From assembly GCA_002168015.1 (NCBI GenBank), contig NHCX01000002.1, positions 1-8,526 of the forward strand: a stretch of 8,526 nt of DNA. Reading direction: 5' to 3'. This document shows positions 1-6,149 of this stretch, one piece after another; the first letter of the stretch is position 1; each line of letters starts with the position of its first letter. A model generated the notes under the pieces. It was given only the letters and a program-made list of their open reading frames with translations. It was not told the origin of the DNA and did no database searches. The position numbers and the translations under genes are program-made. The stretch comes from Verrucomicrobia bacterium TMED44. GTDB lineage: Bacteria > Verrucomicrobiota > Verrucomicrobiia > Opitutales > Seribacteraceae.

Positions 1-49
1 AGGACTGAAAATCCTTGTGTCGGTGGTTCGATCCCACCTCTGGGCACCA
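1..49 (+). tRNA. tRNA-Phe(GAA), 3' portion; 5' half lies outside the window
   Basis: This is the 3' part of a phenylalanine tRNA gene. The 7-nt anticodon loop CTGAAAA (anticodon GAA) is flanked by AGGA and TCCT stem strands. It is followed by a T-arm with a 5-bp stem (GGTGG/CCACC) around TTCGATC, then the acceptor strand TCTGGGC, discriminator A and an encoded CCA at 47-49. The D-arm and 5' acceptor strand lie left of the window, so intactness cannot be checked. The sequence is repeated at 2662-2715, which marks the gene as an integration site. This copy keeps the G that pairs in the anticodon stem and is probably the functional one. Confidence 0.93.
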
Positions 50-54
50 TTCTT
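4..54 (+). repeat. Left attachment repeat (attL), tRNA-Phe 3' end
   Basis: Identical base for base to 2665-2715 over 51 bp. The similarity runs on to 1-60 versus 2662-2721 with only two mismatches. It covers the anticodon loop, variable loop, T-arm, acceptor strand, CCA and TTCTT beyond the tRNA. In this copy the tRNA appears restored. Confidence 0.9.
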
Positions 55-77
55 TCAACATTTTTTTAATTTAAATA

Positions 78-115
78 TTTTGAACACTTTTGAACACTTA
101 TTTTAGTGTTCAAAA
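78..115. repeat. Tandem TTTTGAACAC repeats plus perfect 11-bp hairpin
   Basis: The motif TTTTGAACACT occurs at 78-88 and 88-98 as head-to-tail repeats with a 10-bp period. It is followed after six bases by its exact reverse complement, AGTGTTCAAAA, at 105-115. The second direct copy and the inverted copy form a perfect 11-bp palindrome with a 6-nt loop. No T-run follows on the plus strand, so it is a poor terminator. It lies between the tRNA end and the restriction gene start at 157. It could be an operator for that gene or a set of arm-type recombinase or accessory-protein sites. Confidence 0.6.
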
Positions 116-120
116 ATCAT
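104..120 (+). repeat. Left subterminal 17-bp inverted repeat of the tRNA-Phe element
   Basis: TAGTGTTCAAAAATCAT is the exact reverse complement of 2601-2617. It lies 49 bp inside the left attachment repeat, and its partner lies 47 bp inside the right one. This near-symmetry is typical of arm-type binding sites or element ends, though the function is inferred. Confidence 0.75.
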
Positions 121-144
121 GCAACCTAAGTTTCAAAACTTTGG

Positions 145-150
145 CATAAT
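145..150 (+). promoter_or_regulatory. Possible -10 element of the restriction endonuclease gene
   Basis: CATAAT ends six bases before the ATG at 157, and there is no Shine-Dalgarno sequence in between. If it is used, transcription would start at or next to the ATG, giving a leaderless message. No good -35 hexamer is seen at the usual distance, so the promoter would be weak or activator-dependent. Confidence 0.3.
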
Positions 151-156
151 TAGAAA

Positions 157-918
157 ATGCATGAGGAAACTAAAAACTGCTGGGACGAAATAGTAAATCA
201 ACTAAATTTAAAGGAATATGATTTTAGTTCTCCTTTTTTTGTAGAACATAAAAAAATTAAAGAGATAGTTTCAAAATTTACAGATATTCCTAATAACAAA
301 AAAGAAATAAGAATTCTTGGCAGCATAACTCAAAGAGAGAACAAACCACCCTTTTTCAAGGAAAATAATATTTTTCTATTGCCCTCATCAAATAATGAAT
401 GGGTATTCTTGAGGGGTGATGGTTATTTCGATCCCAAATACAAAATAGACTCAGAAGCAAAACAAATAAAATCAGAATATGAATTAGATACTATTTTTGG
501 GGATTCTGAGGGTAGATATATTCATCAGATAAATGCACAAGGAATACTTGATGATTTTACTAGTGTAAATAAACCTATTTTTACTATCAGTGGAAGAAGA
601 CGTGCTCATTTTAAATATAATGCTTATGGTATTGATTTAGAATGTAAAGGTATCCAACTAGAGGTTGATGCGGGTTTTGAATCAGAAAATGAGGTAATTT
701 TAATTGAAGCAAAAACTGGTGAAGTTGGTAGTGAAATAATCAGACAAATATATTTTCCATACAAATACATATCAGGTTTAACGAACAAAAATATAAGAAA
801 TATATTTATGGTTGTTTCTAAAGATAGAAAAACAGTAAGTCTATTTGAATATATTTTTGAAGATAGTATGGTTTATGAAAGTATAAAATTAGTGAATTCT
901 GAAAAATATTTTATTTAG
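157..918 (+). CDS. PD-(D/E)XK type II restriction endonuclease of the DpnII-like system
   Basis: Predicted 253-aa restriction endonuclease, expected to cut DNA that lacks the methylation added by its two neighbours. The carboxyl half carries a PD-(D/E)XK-like active site: E169/D171 (LEVDAGF), then E184-A-K186 (LIEAK), followed by IRQ and an aromatic segment common in this nuclease fold. No membrane segment or signal is present. The gene converges with the methyltransferase operon, and the 3' ends overlap by 4 bp. The ATG at 157 is the only reasonable start; it lacks a Shine-Dalgarno sequence and may be leaderless. I do not recognise it as close to DpnII itself, so the nuclease assignment comes from the motif plus context, and GATC specificity is inferred from the partner enzymes. 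Confidence 0.8.
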   Translation: MHEETKNCWDEIVNQLNLKEYDFSSPFFVEHKKIKEIVSKFTDIPNNKKEIRILGSITQRENKPPFFKENNIFLLPSSNNEWVFLRGDGYFDPKYKIDSEAKQIKSEYELDTIFGDSEGRYIHQINAQGILDDFTSVNKPIFTISGRRRAHFKYNAYGIDLECKGIQLEVDAGFESENEVILIEAKTGEVGSEIIRQIYFPYKYISGLTNKNIRNIFMVVSKDRKTVSLFEYIFEDSMVYESIKLVNSEKYFI

Positions 919-1787
919 ATTGTATCTCCAAGAACTAAATATTCAGGGATTTTTCCTCTTTTATCAGATTTACTATTAATGCTTCTTCCACAAAATACTT
1001 CTTGAATTCTATTTTCACTATAAATCTCTTTTATAAATGGTGCAGAGGAATTAGATAAAATTACATGGACTCCTTTTTGATTTAATTCTTGAAAGTAATC
1101 TCTTAGTCGTATCTGTTCTTCTCTGCCAAACGCACCACTGTAAGAAGTAAAGGATGAAGTTTCATTTAAGGGATGATATGGAGGGTCAAAATAAACTAAA
1201 TCACCTTTTTCTATATCTTGTATCTCATCAAATTCTTGGCATCGAATATTTTCTGTTTTTGGAAGTAGATTAGAAAGTTTATATAAATTCTCCTCATCTA
1301 TGATGGTTGGATTTTTATAACTACCCTTAGGCACATTGAAAAGTCCTTTACTGTTAACTCTATATAATCCATTGAAGCAGGTTCTATTAATTACAATAAG
1401 TGCTGCTGAACGTTCTATTCCCTCATACCTATCTATTTTATTTTTCTCACCATCTACACCATTGAATTTTTCACGAATGTAATAGTAATCATATTTCTTA
1501 TAATCTTTTTCTAATGCATTACAAAGGTAGATAAGTTCTTTAGGACTGCTTTTGATATTTTTACACATATCAATTAAATCTTGATTCACATCATTAATTA
1601 TTGCTTTTTCTTTATGCTCTAAACCTAGAGTATTTAAGATATCAAAATAGACTGCACCACCACCAAAAAAGGGTTCTACATATTTATTTGGAGAAAGATT
1701 TTTATAAAACTCTCTAATATCAGGGACTAATTGTCTTTTGCCACCCGCCCATTTAAGAACGGGTTTAACATCATAATCTACTGTCAT
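915..1787 (-). CDS. dpnM: DpnM-like (Dam family) N6-adenine DNA methyltransferase
   Basis: This 290-aa Dam/D12-class enzyme transfers a methyl group from S-adenosylmethionine to N6 of adenine, most likely in GATC. Visible motifs are the N-terminal LKWAGGKRQL (residues 11-20), the cofactor-binding EPFFGGG (38-44), FNGLYRVNSKGLFNVP in the middle, and the catalytic DPPY at 201-204 followed by HPLNETSSFTSY. Order and wording match M.DpnIIA (DpnM), and the length is close to DpnM's 284 aa. Its ATG overlaps the stop of the upstream dpnA-like gene (ATGA), so translation is probably coupled. It methylates double-stranded DNA and would protect the host from the convergent endonuclease. Catalytic motifs look intact. 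Confidence 0.93.
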   Translation of the reverse strand: MTVDYDVKPVLKWAGGKRQLVPDIREFYKNLSPNKYVEPFFGGGAVYFDILNTLGLEHKEKAIINDVNQDLIDMCKNIKSSPKELIYLCNALEKDYKKYDYYYIREKFNGVDGEKNKIDRYEGIERSAALIVINRTCFNGLYRVNSKGLFNVPKGSYKNPTIIDEENLYKLSNLLPKTENIRCQEFDEIQDIEKGDLVYFDPPYHPLNETSSFTSYSGAFGREEQIRLRDYFQELNQKGVHVILSNSSAPFIKEIYSENRIQEVFCGRSINSKSDKRGKIPEYLVLGDTI

Positions 1788-2530
1788 AATTTTTTTGATC
1801 GAACACTTTTAATTCTTTTTCTAGATAACTCACAATAGGATTTATCTGACTCTATACCTATATAGTTTCTATTATTTCTTGCACATACAACTCCTGTAGT
1901 GCCACTGCCATTAAACATATCTAGGACTATATCATTCTCTTGGGTAGAAGCATGAATCATCCTTTCAATAATCTCCTCAGGTTTTTGTGTAGGATGTTTA
2001 CCGAACTTCTTCTCATCTTTTTTTGGTCTGCCCATTATCCATACATCTTTCATTTGCTTTCCATCGTTATAACTTTTCATTAAGTCATAATTAAAATAGT
2101 GTTTTGTTTTCTGACCTTTTCTAACCCATAAGATAGTTTCAGTAGAATGAGTAAAAAACCTGCATGAAAGATTGGGAGGTGGTGCAGTTTTGACCCAAGT
2201 AATGTTATTCAAAATCCTAAAATCTTTGAAACTGCTAATTATCGAACCAATAATATAAATATTGTGATAAGTCCCACTAACCCATAAAGTCCCTCCAGGT
2301 TTAAGAACCCTATAACTTTCTTTTATCCACTCTGCATTAAACTGATAAACATCATCAAAATTATTTCCTTTATCCCAATCACCTTTATTTACTGAAACCA
2401 TTTTTCCACTTTTGCATGTGATTCCATCATTTGATAAGAAGTATGGTGGGTCAGTAATAATGCAATCTATCGAATCATTTTCTATCTTTGGAAGAAATTT
2501 AAAACAGTCCTTGTTATGTATTTTTATCAT
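1784..2530 (-). CDS. dpnA: DpnA-like N6-adenine DNA methyltransferase
   Basis: This 248-aa methyltransferase is of the permuted (beta) class: the catalytic DPPYFLS (27-33) comes first and the cofactor motif FNGSGTTG (206-213) last, with HPTQKP at 179-184. KGDWDK, LNNITW, FTHSTETILW and NDGKQMKDVW closely follow M.DpnIIB (DpnA). DpnA is known to methylate single-stranded as well as double-stranded GATC, which helps unmethylated incoming single strands survive. Here it could protect the element itself if it moves as single-stranded DNA (inference). It is first in a two-gene operon with dpnM (4-bp overlap). The ATG follows AGAAGAG at a usable distance. Confidence 0.93.
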   Translation of the reverse strand: MIKIHNKDCFKFLPKIENDSIDCIITDPPYFLSNDGITCKSGKMVSVNKGDWDKGNNFDDVYQFNAEWIKESYRVLKPGGTLWVSGTYHNIYIIGSIISSFKDFRILNNITWVKTAPPPNLSCRFFTHSTETILWVRKGQKTKHYFNYDLMKSYNDGKQMKDVWIMGRPKKDEKKFGKHPTQKPEEIIERMIHASTQENDIVLDMFNGSGTTGVVCARNNRNYIGIESDKSYCELSRKRIKSVRSKKL

Positions 2531-2566
2531 TCAAAACTCTTCTATAAATTTTTGCATTTTTATTAC

Positions 2567-2572
2567 ATTATA
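2567..2572 (-). promoter_or_regulatory. Possible -10 element for the dpnA-dpnM operon
   Basis: On the minus strand TATAAT lies 36 bases before the dpnA ATG. No convincing -35 hexamer is seen at 16-18 bp, so the call is weak. It lies between the right subterminal inverted repeat and the gene. Confidence 0.35.
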
Positions 2573-2600
2573 TTATTAAAACCAATTATCAGTTTCTCTA

Positions 2601-2617
2601 ATGATTTTTGAACACTA
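2601..2617 (-). repeat. Right subterminal 17-bp inverted repeat of the tRNA-Phe element
   Basis: Exact reverse complement of 104-120. It contains the same GAACACT core found in tandem at the left end. It lies upstream of the dpnA promoter region and 47 bp inside the right attachment copy. Confidence 0.75.
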
Positions 2618-2661
2618 GACTCTGAAACATGCATTTCTATAGGGTTTATAATTACGAGTCA

Positions 2662-2715
2662 AGAACTGAAAATCCTTGTGTCGGTGGTTCGATCCCACCT
2701 CTGGGCACCATTCTT
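2662..2715 (+). repeat. Right attachment repeat (attR), tRNA-Phe fragment
   Basis: Second copy of the tRNA-Phe 3' end, identical to 4-54 over 2665-2715. It is only a fragment: no D-arm or 5' acceptor strand precedes it. At 2664 an A replaces the G of the first copy, which breaks a pair of the anticodon stem. It lies in the 2531-2836 stretch without genes, which otherwise holds the dpnA upstream region, the inverted repeat, a terminator-like hairpin and glmS-tail junction A. Confidence 0.9.
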
Positions 2716-2763
2716 ACAACAATATTCAGAAATGTTAGTAAAGAGTATATTAATTTTAGGGAT

Positions 2764-2794
2764 AAAAAACCCCCCTGTTGACTCTATTCAACAG
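2764..2794 (-). terminator. Terminator-like hairpin fused to a glmS-tail copy; perhaps the ancestral glmS terminator
   Basis: Read on the minus strand, a perfect 7-bp stem CTGTTGA/TCAACAG with loop ATAGAG is followed by five G and six T. The stem includes the GTT-GAA-TAG codons of the glmS-tail copy in junction A. This is the layout expected of a glmS gene whose terminator hairpin starts at the stop codon. The G run between stem and T-run makes it atypical, so termination efficiency is uncertain. Confidence 0.45.
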
Positions 2795-2825
2795 TCACTG
2801 AGTGTTTTCGAGTGACGAATAAATT
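2774..2825 (-). repeat. Junction A: glmS-tail copy, left end of the array
   Basis: Core 2784-2801 reads TCA-GTG-ACT-GTT-GAA-TAG on the minus strand, S-V-T-V-E-stop. Its right arm contains GTGACGAAT, matching inverted GTGACGAAT at the left of junction B, so the two bound the DUF3784 cassette. Its left side carries the terminator-like hairpin rather than a cassette arm, which suggests the original downstream flank of glmS. Confidence 0.8.
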
Positions 2826-2836
2826 TATTATAAAAT

Positions 2837-3175
2837 TTAAGATATTTTTCTTCCATGCCTATTCTTTAAATATAACCTTGTAAACCAAACAAATGGGAGC
2901 AATTGTAAGAGAGACCAAATCAATATCAACTGCTCTCCTTCAAATAATATATACATTAAACCAAAACTTAATGGTGGATATAGGGATAATTTTTTAAAAA
3001 AAGGATTAAGAAATTCTAAGTATTTCTCAATATTAAATTTTTGTCTTTGTTCAGGTGTCATAGTGTTATAACCAGCAAGCAAGTATTTGGCATTATCTTT
3101 GTTAATACCAAAACCTATTAATAAATAAATTAACGACATAAAAATTATAGTAAAAATTAAAATGGGGGACTCCAT
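2837..3175 (-). CDS. DUF3784-family small membrane protein (cassette 6)
   Basis: This 112-aa integral membrane protein has a first hydrophobic segment at about 4-24, a loop with GYNTMTPEQRQKFN (35-48), and two more hydrophobic segments at about 65-79 and 82-99. The hallmark G-Y/W-N-T-M motif followed by a charged stretch, together with the size and three-helix layout, fits DUF3784, whose function is unknown. The ATG is preceded at 8 bp by GAGGTGA, an excellent ribosome binding site that is itself part of the left arm of junction B, so the cassette end supplies the translation signal. It is the only gene of the cassette farthest from glmS and reads in the glmS direction. No promoter of its own is evident. 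Confidence 0.75.
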   Translation of the reverse strand: MESPILIFTIIFMSLIYLLIGFGINKDNAKYLLAGYNTMTPEQRQKFNIEKYLEFLNPFFKKLSLYPPLSFGLMYILFEGEQLILIWSLLQLLPFVWFTRLYLKNRHGRKIS

Positions 3176-3231
3176 TTAATTCGTCACCTCATTATTCCAC
3201 AGTAACGGAGTAAATTTGAACGACAATTTAC
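3174..3231 (-). repeat. Junction B: glmS-tail copy between cassettes 6 and 5
   Basis: Core 3192-3209 reads TCC-GTT-ACT-GTG-GAA-TAA on the minus strand (S-V-T-V-E-stop). The left arm holds ATTCGTCAC, pairing with junction A. The right arm holds TTTGAACGACAATT, which is inverted exactly at the left of junction C. The core is identical to that of junction E except for the stop codon (TAA versus TAG). Confidence 0.88.
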
Positions 3232-3272
3232 TTTCCACTATTTCTGCGGTATTTGAAAGGGTTGGGGTTGGA

Positions 3273-3303
3273 TTGCATGAATTACTCATCATTAATCTAT
3301 TAT
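3273..3303 (+). promoter_or_regulatory. Possible promoter of the EEP-fold nuclease gene
   Basis: TTGCAT (3273-3278) and TATTAT (3298-3303) are separated by 19 bp, a little long. The gene reads against glmS, so it must have a promoter of its own, and this is the best pair seen between junction B and the ATG. Weak call. Confidence 0.25.
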
Positions 3304-3340
3304 ATTCCAAAGTCATCACTATGAGAGTTAATATAGTCTT

Positions 3341-4162
3341 ATGAAGATAATCACATGGAATCTTAATTCTAGAACCAATTTGGAAACATTAAATAATCAG
3401 TGTAATTATCTAAAAAGCCAGAACTTGGATGTCATTACTCTTCAAGAAGTCACTCTAAATTCTCAGGATTTTTTTAAGGATTATTTTGAAAATTGGAATA
3501 TATTAAGTTCATTTGATTTTGTCAGTGATAAATCTGTATTAGTAAAAAAACGAAAATATGGGCAATTAATAATATCAAAAAACCCCATAACCCCCATTGA
3601 ACCTGTAAGTTCTATGCCATTCCCAGAAAGGTTATTGTCAGGTCATATAAAAAATAAAAATATTGAGATACACACCACCCATGTCCCTCCCGGTTCTTCT
3701 AATGGAGTAATTAAAGTTCAGCATTTTGAAAAACTCTATGAATTTCTTGCAAACAGAAAAGACGTTCAAAAAATCTTAACTGGTGATTTTAATTCTCCAA
3801 AACTTGAACGTGAAACTGGTGAGATCATTACATGGGGTCAAAAAGTCTCATCGTCTGGGAAGGTTAGAATTGCTGTTAACCCTAAATGGAAGAATGAGTG
3901 TTCTGGAGAGAGATGGGATTCAGCAGAAAGGAGTATTATTCAAAATCATAAAGACTTGGGTTTGGTAGATATCTTTAGAGAAAAAAATGGGTATGTAGAT
4001 AATTCAGGAAGTTGGTTCACAAATAAGGGTATTGCTAGGAGATATGATCATGTATTTGGACCAAAAAATATATCTATCTTAGAGTCTTATTATGATCAAA
4101 AACCAAGAGAACAAAAGTATAGCGATCACTCTCCTTTGGTCGCTGAGTTCAATATTCTTTGA
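3341..4162 (+). CDS. Endonuclease/exonuclease/phosphatase (EEP) fold enzyme (cassette 5)
   Basis: This 273-aa protein belongs to the EEP superfamily, metal-dependent phosphodiesterases that include exonuclease III and DNase I. All signature residues are visible in order: N7 (TWNLN), E36 (LQEV), H114 (HTTHVPPG), D149 and N151 (TGDFNSP), D236-H237 (RRYDHVF) and the closing D262-H263 (SDHSPLV). There is no signal peptide, so it should act in the cytoplasm, probably as a nuclease; the substrate cannot be told. It reads against glmS and converges with the DUF6994 gene, and the 3' ends overlap by 37 bp. No clear Shine-Dalgarno sequence precedes the ATG. Pairing with an unknown protein in one mobile cassette suggests a defence or toxin-type role (inference). 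Confidence 0.85.
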   Translation: MKIITWNLNSRTNLETLNNQCNYLKSQNLDVITLQEVTLNSQDFFKDYFENWNILSSFDFVSDKSVLVKKRKYGQLIISKNPITPIEPVSSMPFPERLLSGHIKNKNIEIHTTHVPPGSSNGVIKVQHFEKLYEFLANRKDVQKILTGDFNSPKLERETGEIITWGQKVSSSGKVRIAVNPKWKNECSGERWDSAERSIIQNHKDLGLVDIFREKNGYVDNSGSWFTNKGIARRYDHVFGPKNISILESYYDQKPREQKYSDHSPLVAEFNIL

Positions 4163-4842
4163 TTCCTTCCATTTAAAAAAACTATAACCCTATCTTTGTA
4201 TGAAATGTATTCTTCTTCATTGGTTGGAAGAGGTGAGGTTTTGAAGTCATCAAAAGGATGCCAAAATTTTATACTATTGTAATCTTTACTAACAAGGTCC
4301 TGGTAGAGAAAGAAATCTACGTAACCTCTAAAATCTTGAAACAGGTAGAAGAATTCAGCATATCTTTCAAATACCTCCTTTAACGGACTATCTTCTTGTT
4401 TGTAAAAACGTCTTATACATTCAAGGGTTAAATCAAACCTATCTTGAATCTTATGACTTACTCCCCTTGCTCCATTGATGGTCATTTTGTTATCTATTCT
4501 TTTTGCTGGAAATATTGCATGTCCAGCAATCGTTGCTCTGATGTTTGAGAAATAATCTAATTGTTCTTTTGGTATTTGTTCAATGATATGAGACATTTTT
4601 CCAACATTGCTATAAGTATTGCCTATCTGATCGCTTGAAAGAAAAAACTCACCTAATTCAGACTTGTGATGAAGCAACTTTGGAGTATCAAGATCTAAAA
4701 AGAAAATCTTTCCATTTGGTAATTTCTTATTCCAAAGAATGTGATGATATTTTCTTAGGGTTGGACTAAATGAGTCTGGATCTTTGCCCTCTGGGGTATC
4801 TGAAAATACATTAAATGTAATATCAATTAAATTTGATTCCAT
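4126..4842 (-). CDS. DUF6994-family protein (cassette 5)
   Basis: This 238-aa soluble protein has no signal or membrane segment. It contains GKDPDSFSPTLRKYHHILW (19-37), KLPNG (40-44), LHHKSELGEFFLSSD (57-71), NGARG (123-127) and KIQDRFDLTLECIRRFY (131-147). I recognise these as features of a conserved uncharacterised family annotated as DUF6994, function unknown. The ATG is preceded by GGGAG at 9 bp. It shares its cassette with the convergent EEP-fold enzyme and reads in the glmS direction. Many conserved charged and His residues (H33, H34, H58, H59, E62) could be catalytic, but this is not established. Confidence 0.72.
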   Translation of the reverse strand: MESNLIDITFNVFSDTPEGKDPDSFSPTLRKYHHILWNKKLPNGKIFFLDLDTPKLLHHKSELGEFFLSSDQIGNTYSNVGKMSHIIEQIPKEQLDYFSNIRATIAGHAIFPAKRIDNKMTINGARGVSHKIQDRFDLTLECIRRFYKQEDSPLKEVFERYAEFFYLFQDFRGYVDFFLYQDLVSKDYNSIKFWHPFDDFKTSPLPTNEEEYISYKDRVIVFLNGRNQRILNSATKGE

Positions 4843-4997
4843 AAAAATATTCTCCCATAACTCTTTATAAATGTCCCTTTAATACACATATGAGACCGCA
4901 ACAAGTCATATCAAACCCTCATGATTTCTGCTAACACAAAAAAATAGGTGAAATTTTTAGGGTGGTTTTTACTGGGATATATTTTTAGAGATTTTTT

Positions 4998-5018
4998 AAA
5001 CCCCCGCAGAATGCGAGG
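4998..5018 (-). terminator. Possible hairpin terminator just past junction C
   Basis: On the minus strand CCTCGCA and TGCGGGG form a 7-bp stem with one G-T pair around a TTC loop. They are followed by G, three T, then A-rich sequence, so the U-tract is short. It lies just downstream of the glmS-tail copy and the membrane-protein gene, and could end the transcript of cassette 4, or of glmS when this junction was next to it. Confidence 0.4.
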
Positions 5019-5024
5019 TCAAAA

Positions 5025-5081
5025 CTAATTGTCGTTCAAACTTACTCTACCGTTACTGAGTGTTTCACAACAGTAAATAAG
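5025..5081 (-). repeat. Junction C: glmS-tail copy between cassettes 5 and 4
   Basis: Core 5042-5059 reads TCA-GTA-ACG-GTA-GAG-TAA on the minus strand (S-V-T-V-E-stop). Apart from the ACG codon it shares with glmS, it uses different third bases from the real gene at most codons. The left arm AATTGTCGTTCAAA is the inverted partner of junction B. The right arm TTCACAACAGTAAAT is the inverted partner of junction D. Confidence 0.88.
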
Positions 5082-5093
5082 ACAAATGATTGG

Positions 5094-6149
5094 TTAGATG
5101 ACATCAATTCGTTTCTCCGCTTCCTCTATAGCATCCTTAAGTTTAGGGGTAATTTTAGATTTATTGGCACTCTCAATGAATTCTCTTAATATAGATTTAG
5201 CTTTTATTTTTTCAAGAGGATCGGAATCATGTAAATAAAGTTCTGACAATGTGAAAAAGGTTTCAGCATTTGCAGCAGATATTTTTTCTTTAGATCTTGC
5301 CTTCTCCAGTGATTTTAAAGATTTTTTTATTTGATTTTTTCTTCCTACCTCTAGATCTCTTAATATTTCGTCTTTCTTTTCTAAATAAGAATCGAATAAT
5401 TCGACTAGTCTTTTTACGTCGCCCTTAAACCTGTTGCTGGGATGACGTCCAAACAAAAGATGAGAGGATTCTGGATAAGCATAATCCTTCAATATCCTCG
5501 GATCAGGGGGAAAGCTTTTGGTTAGCTGTGCGCGTTTCAAATTTCTGTTGAAGGCTTTCATAAGATCTTTCAATTGCTGATCCGTTGGTTCGGGGAACTC
5601 AGCTTCATTAAGTTTTTCTGTGAAGGTTTCACTAATTTCAGAATTCGTGCTGTAAGTTTCCTCAATCGTTAATTCAAACAGAAAATAACCATCAACATCT
5701 TTGCCATGCAGGGCAATATCCATTAAATCATTGTAAAAGAAACAGACTTGATAATTTTCTCGTGGCTCTTCAAAGTGAGCTGATTTTATATACTCCTCTG
5801 ATCTACTGATTAAGGTATTGATAATATTGGTATCTTTATCTTCTATTTGCTTTTCTATCGTTTTTAGGAATTTTGGAGTTTTTGAGTTGAAAGACTTATA
5901 TTTTCTATCATGATCTTTTTTATCTTCTTTTGCCCACTTATCTGACAGTTCTTTCTGGTACTTTTCAGGGTTTCTTTTCATGTCTAAAAGCTTCCTTTCC
6001 TGTCTTTTAAGAGAGGCTGAATCATAGAGATAGAAACCCCACATTATCAGTCCAACAACTATGAGAATTTGAAAAAGCAGCACTGGGTTTACTAAACCAA
6101 TAATTACAAATATGGCTACGCAAAAAATTCCGAATATAGTACCTTTCAT
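5094..6149 (-). CDS. Two-helix membrane protein with long helical cytoplasmic tail (cassette 4)
   Basis: 351-aa protein of unknown function. Two hydrophobic helices at about 4-20 and 23-42 form an N-terminal hairpin. A strongly basic and charged segment follows (about 47-90, with RKLLDMKRNPEKY), then a mixed domain (about 95-260). The helical carboxyl end (about 265-351) has TPR-like spacing, for example ANAETFFTLSELYLHDSDPLEKIKAKSIL. The bulk is probably cytoplasmic. Its ATG overlaps the TGA of the upstream DUF1737 gene by 4 bp, so the two are almost certainly made together. I know no family for it. A membrane-anchored effector coupled to a small sensor-like partner would fit an abortive-infection type defence pair, but nothing in the sequence proves that. 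Confidence 0.8.
   Translation of the reverse strand: MKGTIFGIFCVAIFVIIGLVNPVLLFQILIVVGLIMWGFYLYDSASLKRQERKLLDMKRNPEKYQKELSDKWAKEDKKDHDRKYKSFNSKTPKFLKTIEKQIEDKDTNIINTLISRSEEYIKSAHFEEPRENYQVCFFYNDLMDIALHGKDVDGYFLFELTIEETYSTNSEISETFTEKLNEAEFPEPTDQQLKDLMKAFNRNLKRAQLTKSFPPDPRILKDYAYPESSHLLFGRHPSNRFKGDVKRLVELFDSYLEKKDEILRDLEVGRKNQIKKSLKSLEKARSKEKISAANAETFFTLSELYLHDSDPLEKIKAKSILREFIESANKSKITPKLKDAIEEAEKRIDVI

Larger units (their letters stand above)
55..2715. mobile_element. 2.66-kb mini integrative element in tRNA-Phe carrying a DpnII-like restriction-modification system
   Basis: The segment lies between two identical 51-bp copies of the tRNA-Phe 3' end, the signature of tyrosine-recombinase integration into a tRNA gene. 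Its cargo is one restriction endonuclease gene and two methyltransferase genes; no integrase, excisionase or mobilisation gene fits in the remaining space. Subterminal 17-bp inverted repeats lie about 48 bp inside each attachment copy. It is therefore probably non-autonomous, moved by a recombinase encoded elsewhere, or a decayed remnant of a larger island. The boundaries are inferred from the repeats; the exact crossover cannot be placed within the 51 identical bases. Confidence 0.8.

Noticed and set aside
1797..1812. Another GAACACTTTT motif
   Set aside because: Lies within the dpnA coding end and is explained by its codons. It has neither the flanking bases nor the position of the subterminal repeats.
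2662..2710. Second functional tRNA-Phe gene
   Set aside because: Only the 3' part is present, no 5' acceptor strand or D-arm precedes it, and an anticodon-stem pair is broken. It is an attachment-site fragment.
3783..3968. 61-codon open frame on the plus strand
   Set aside because: Lies wholly inside the EEP-fold gene in another frame; shadow of a strongly supported gene.
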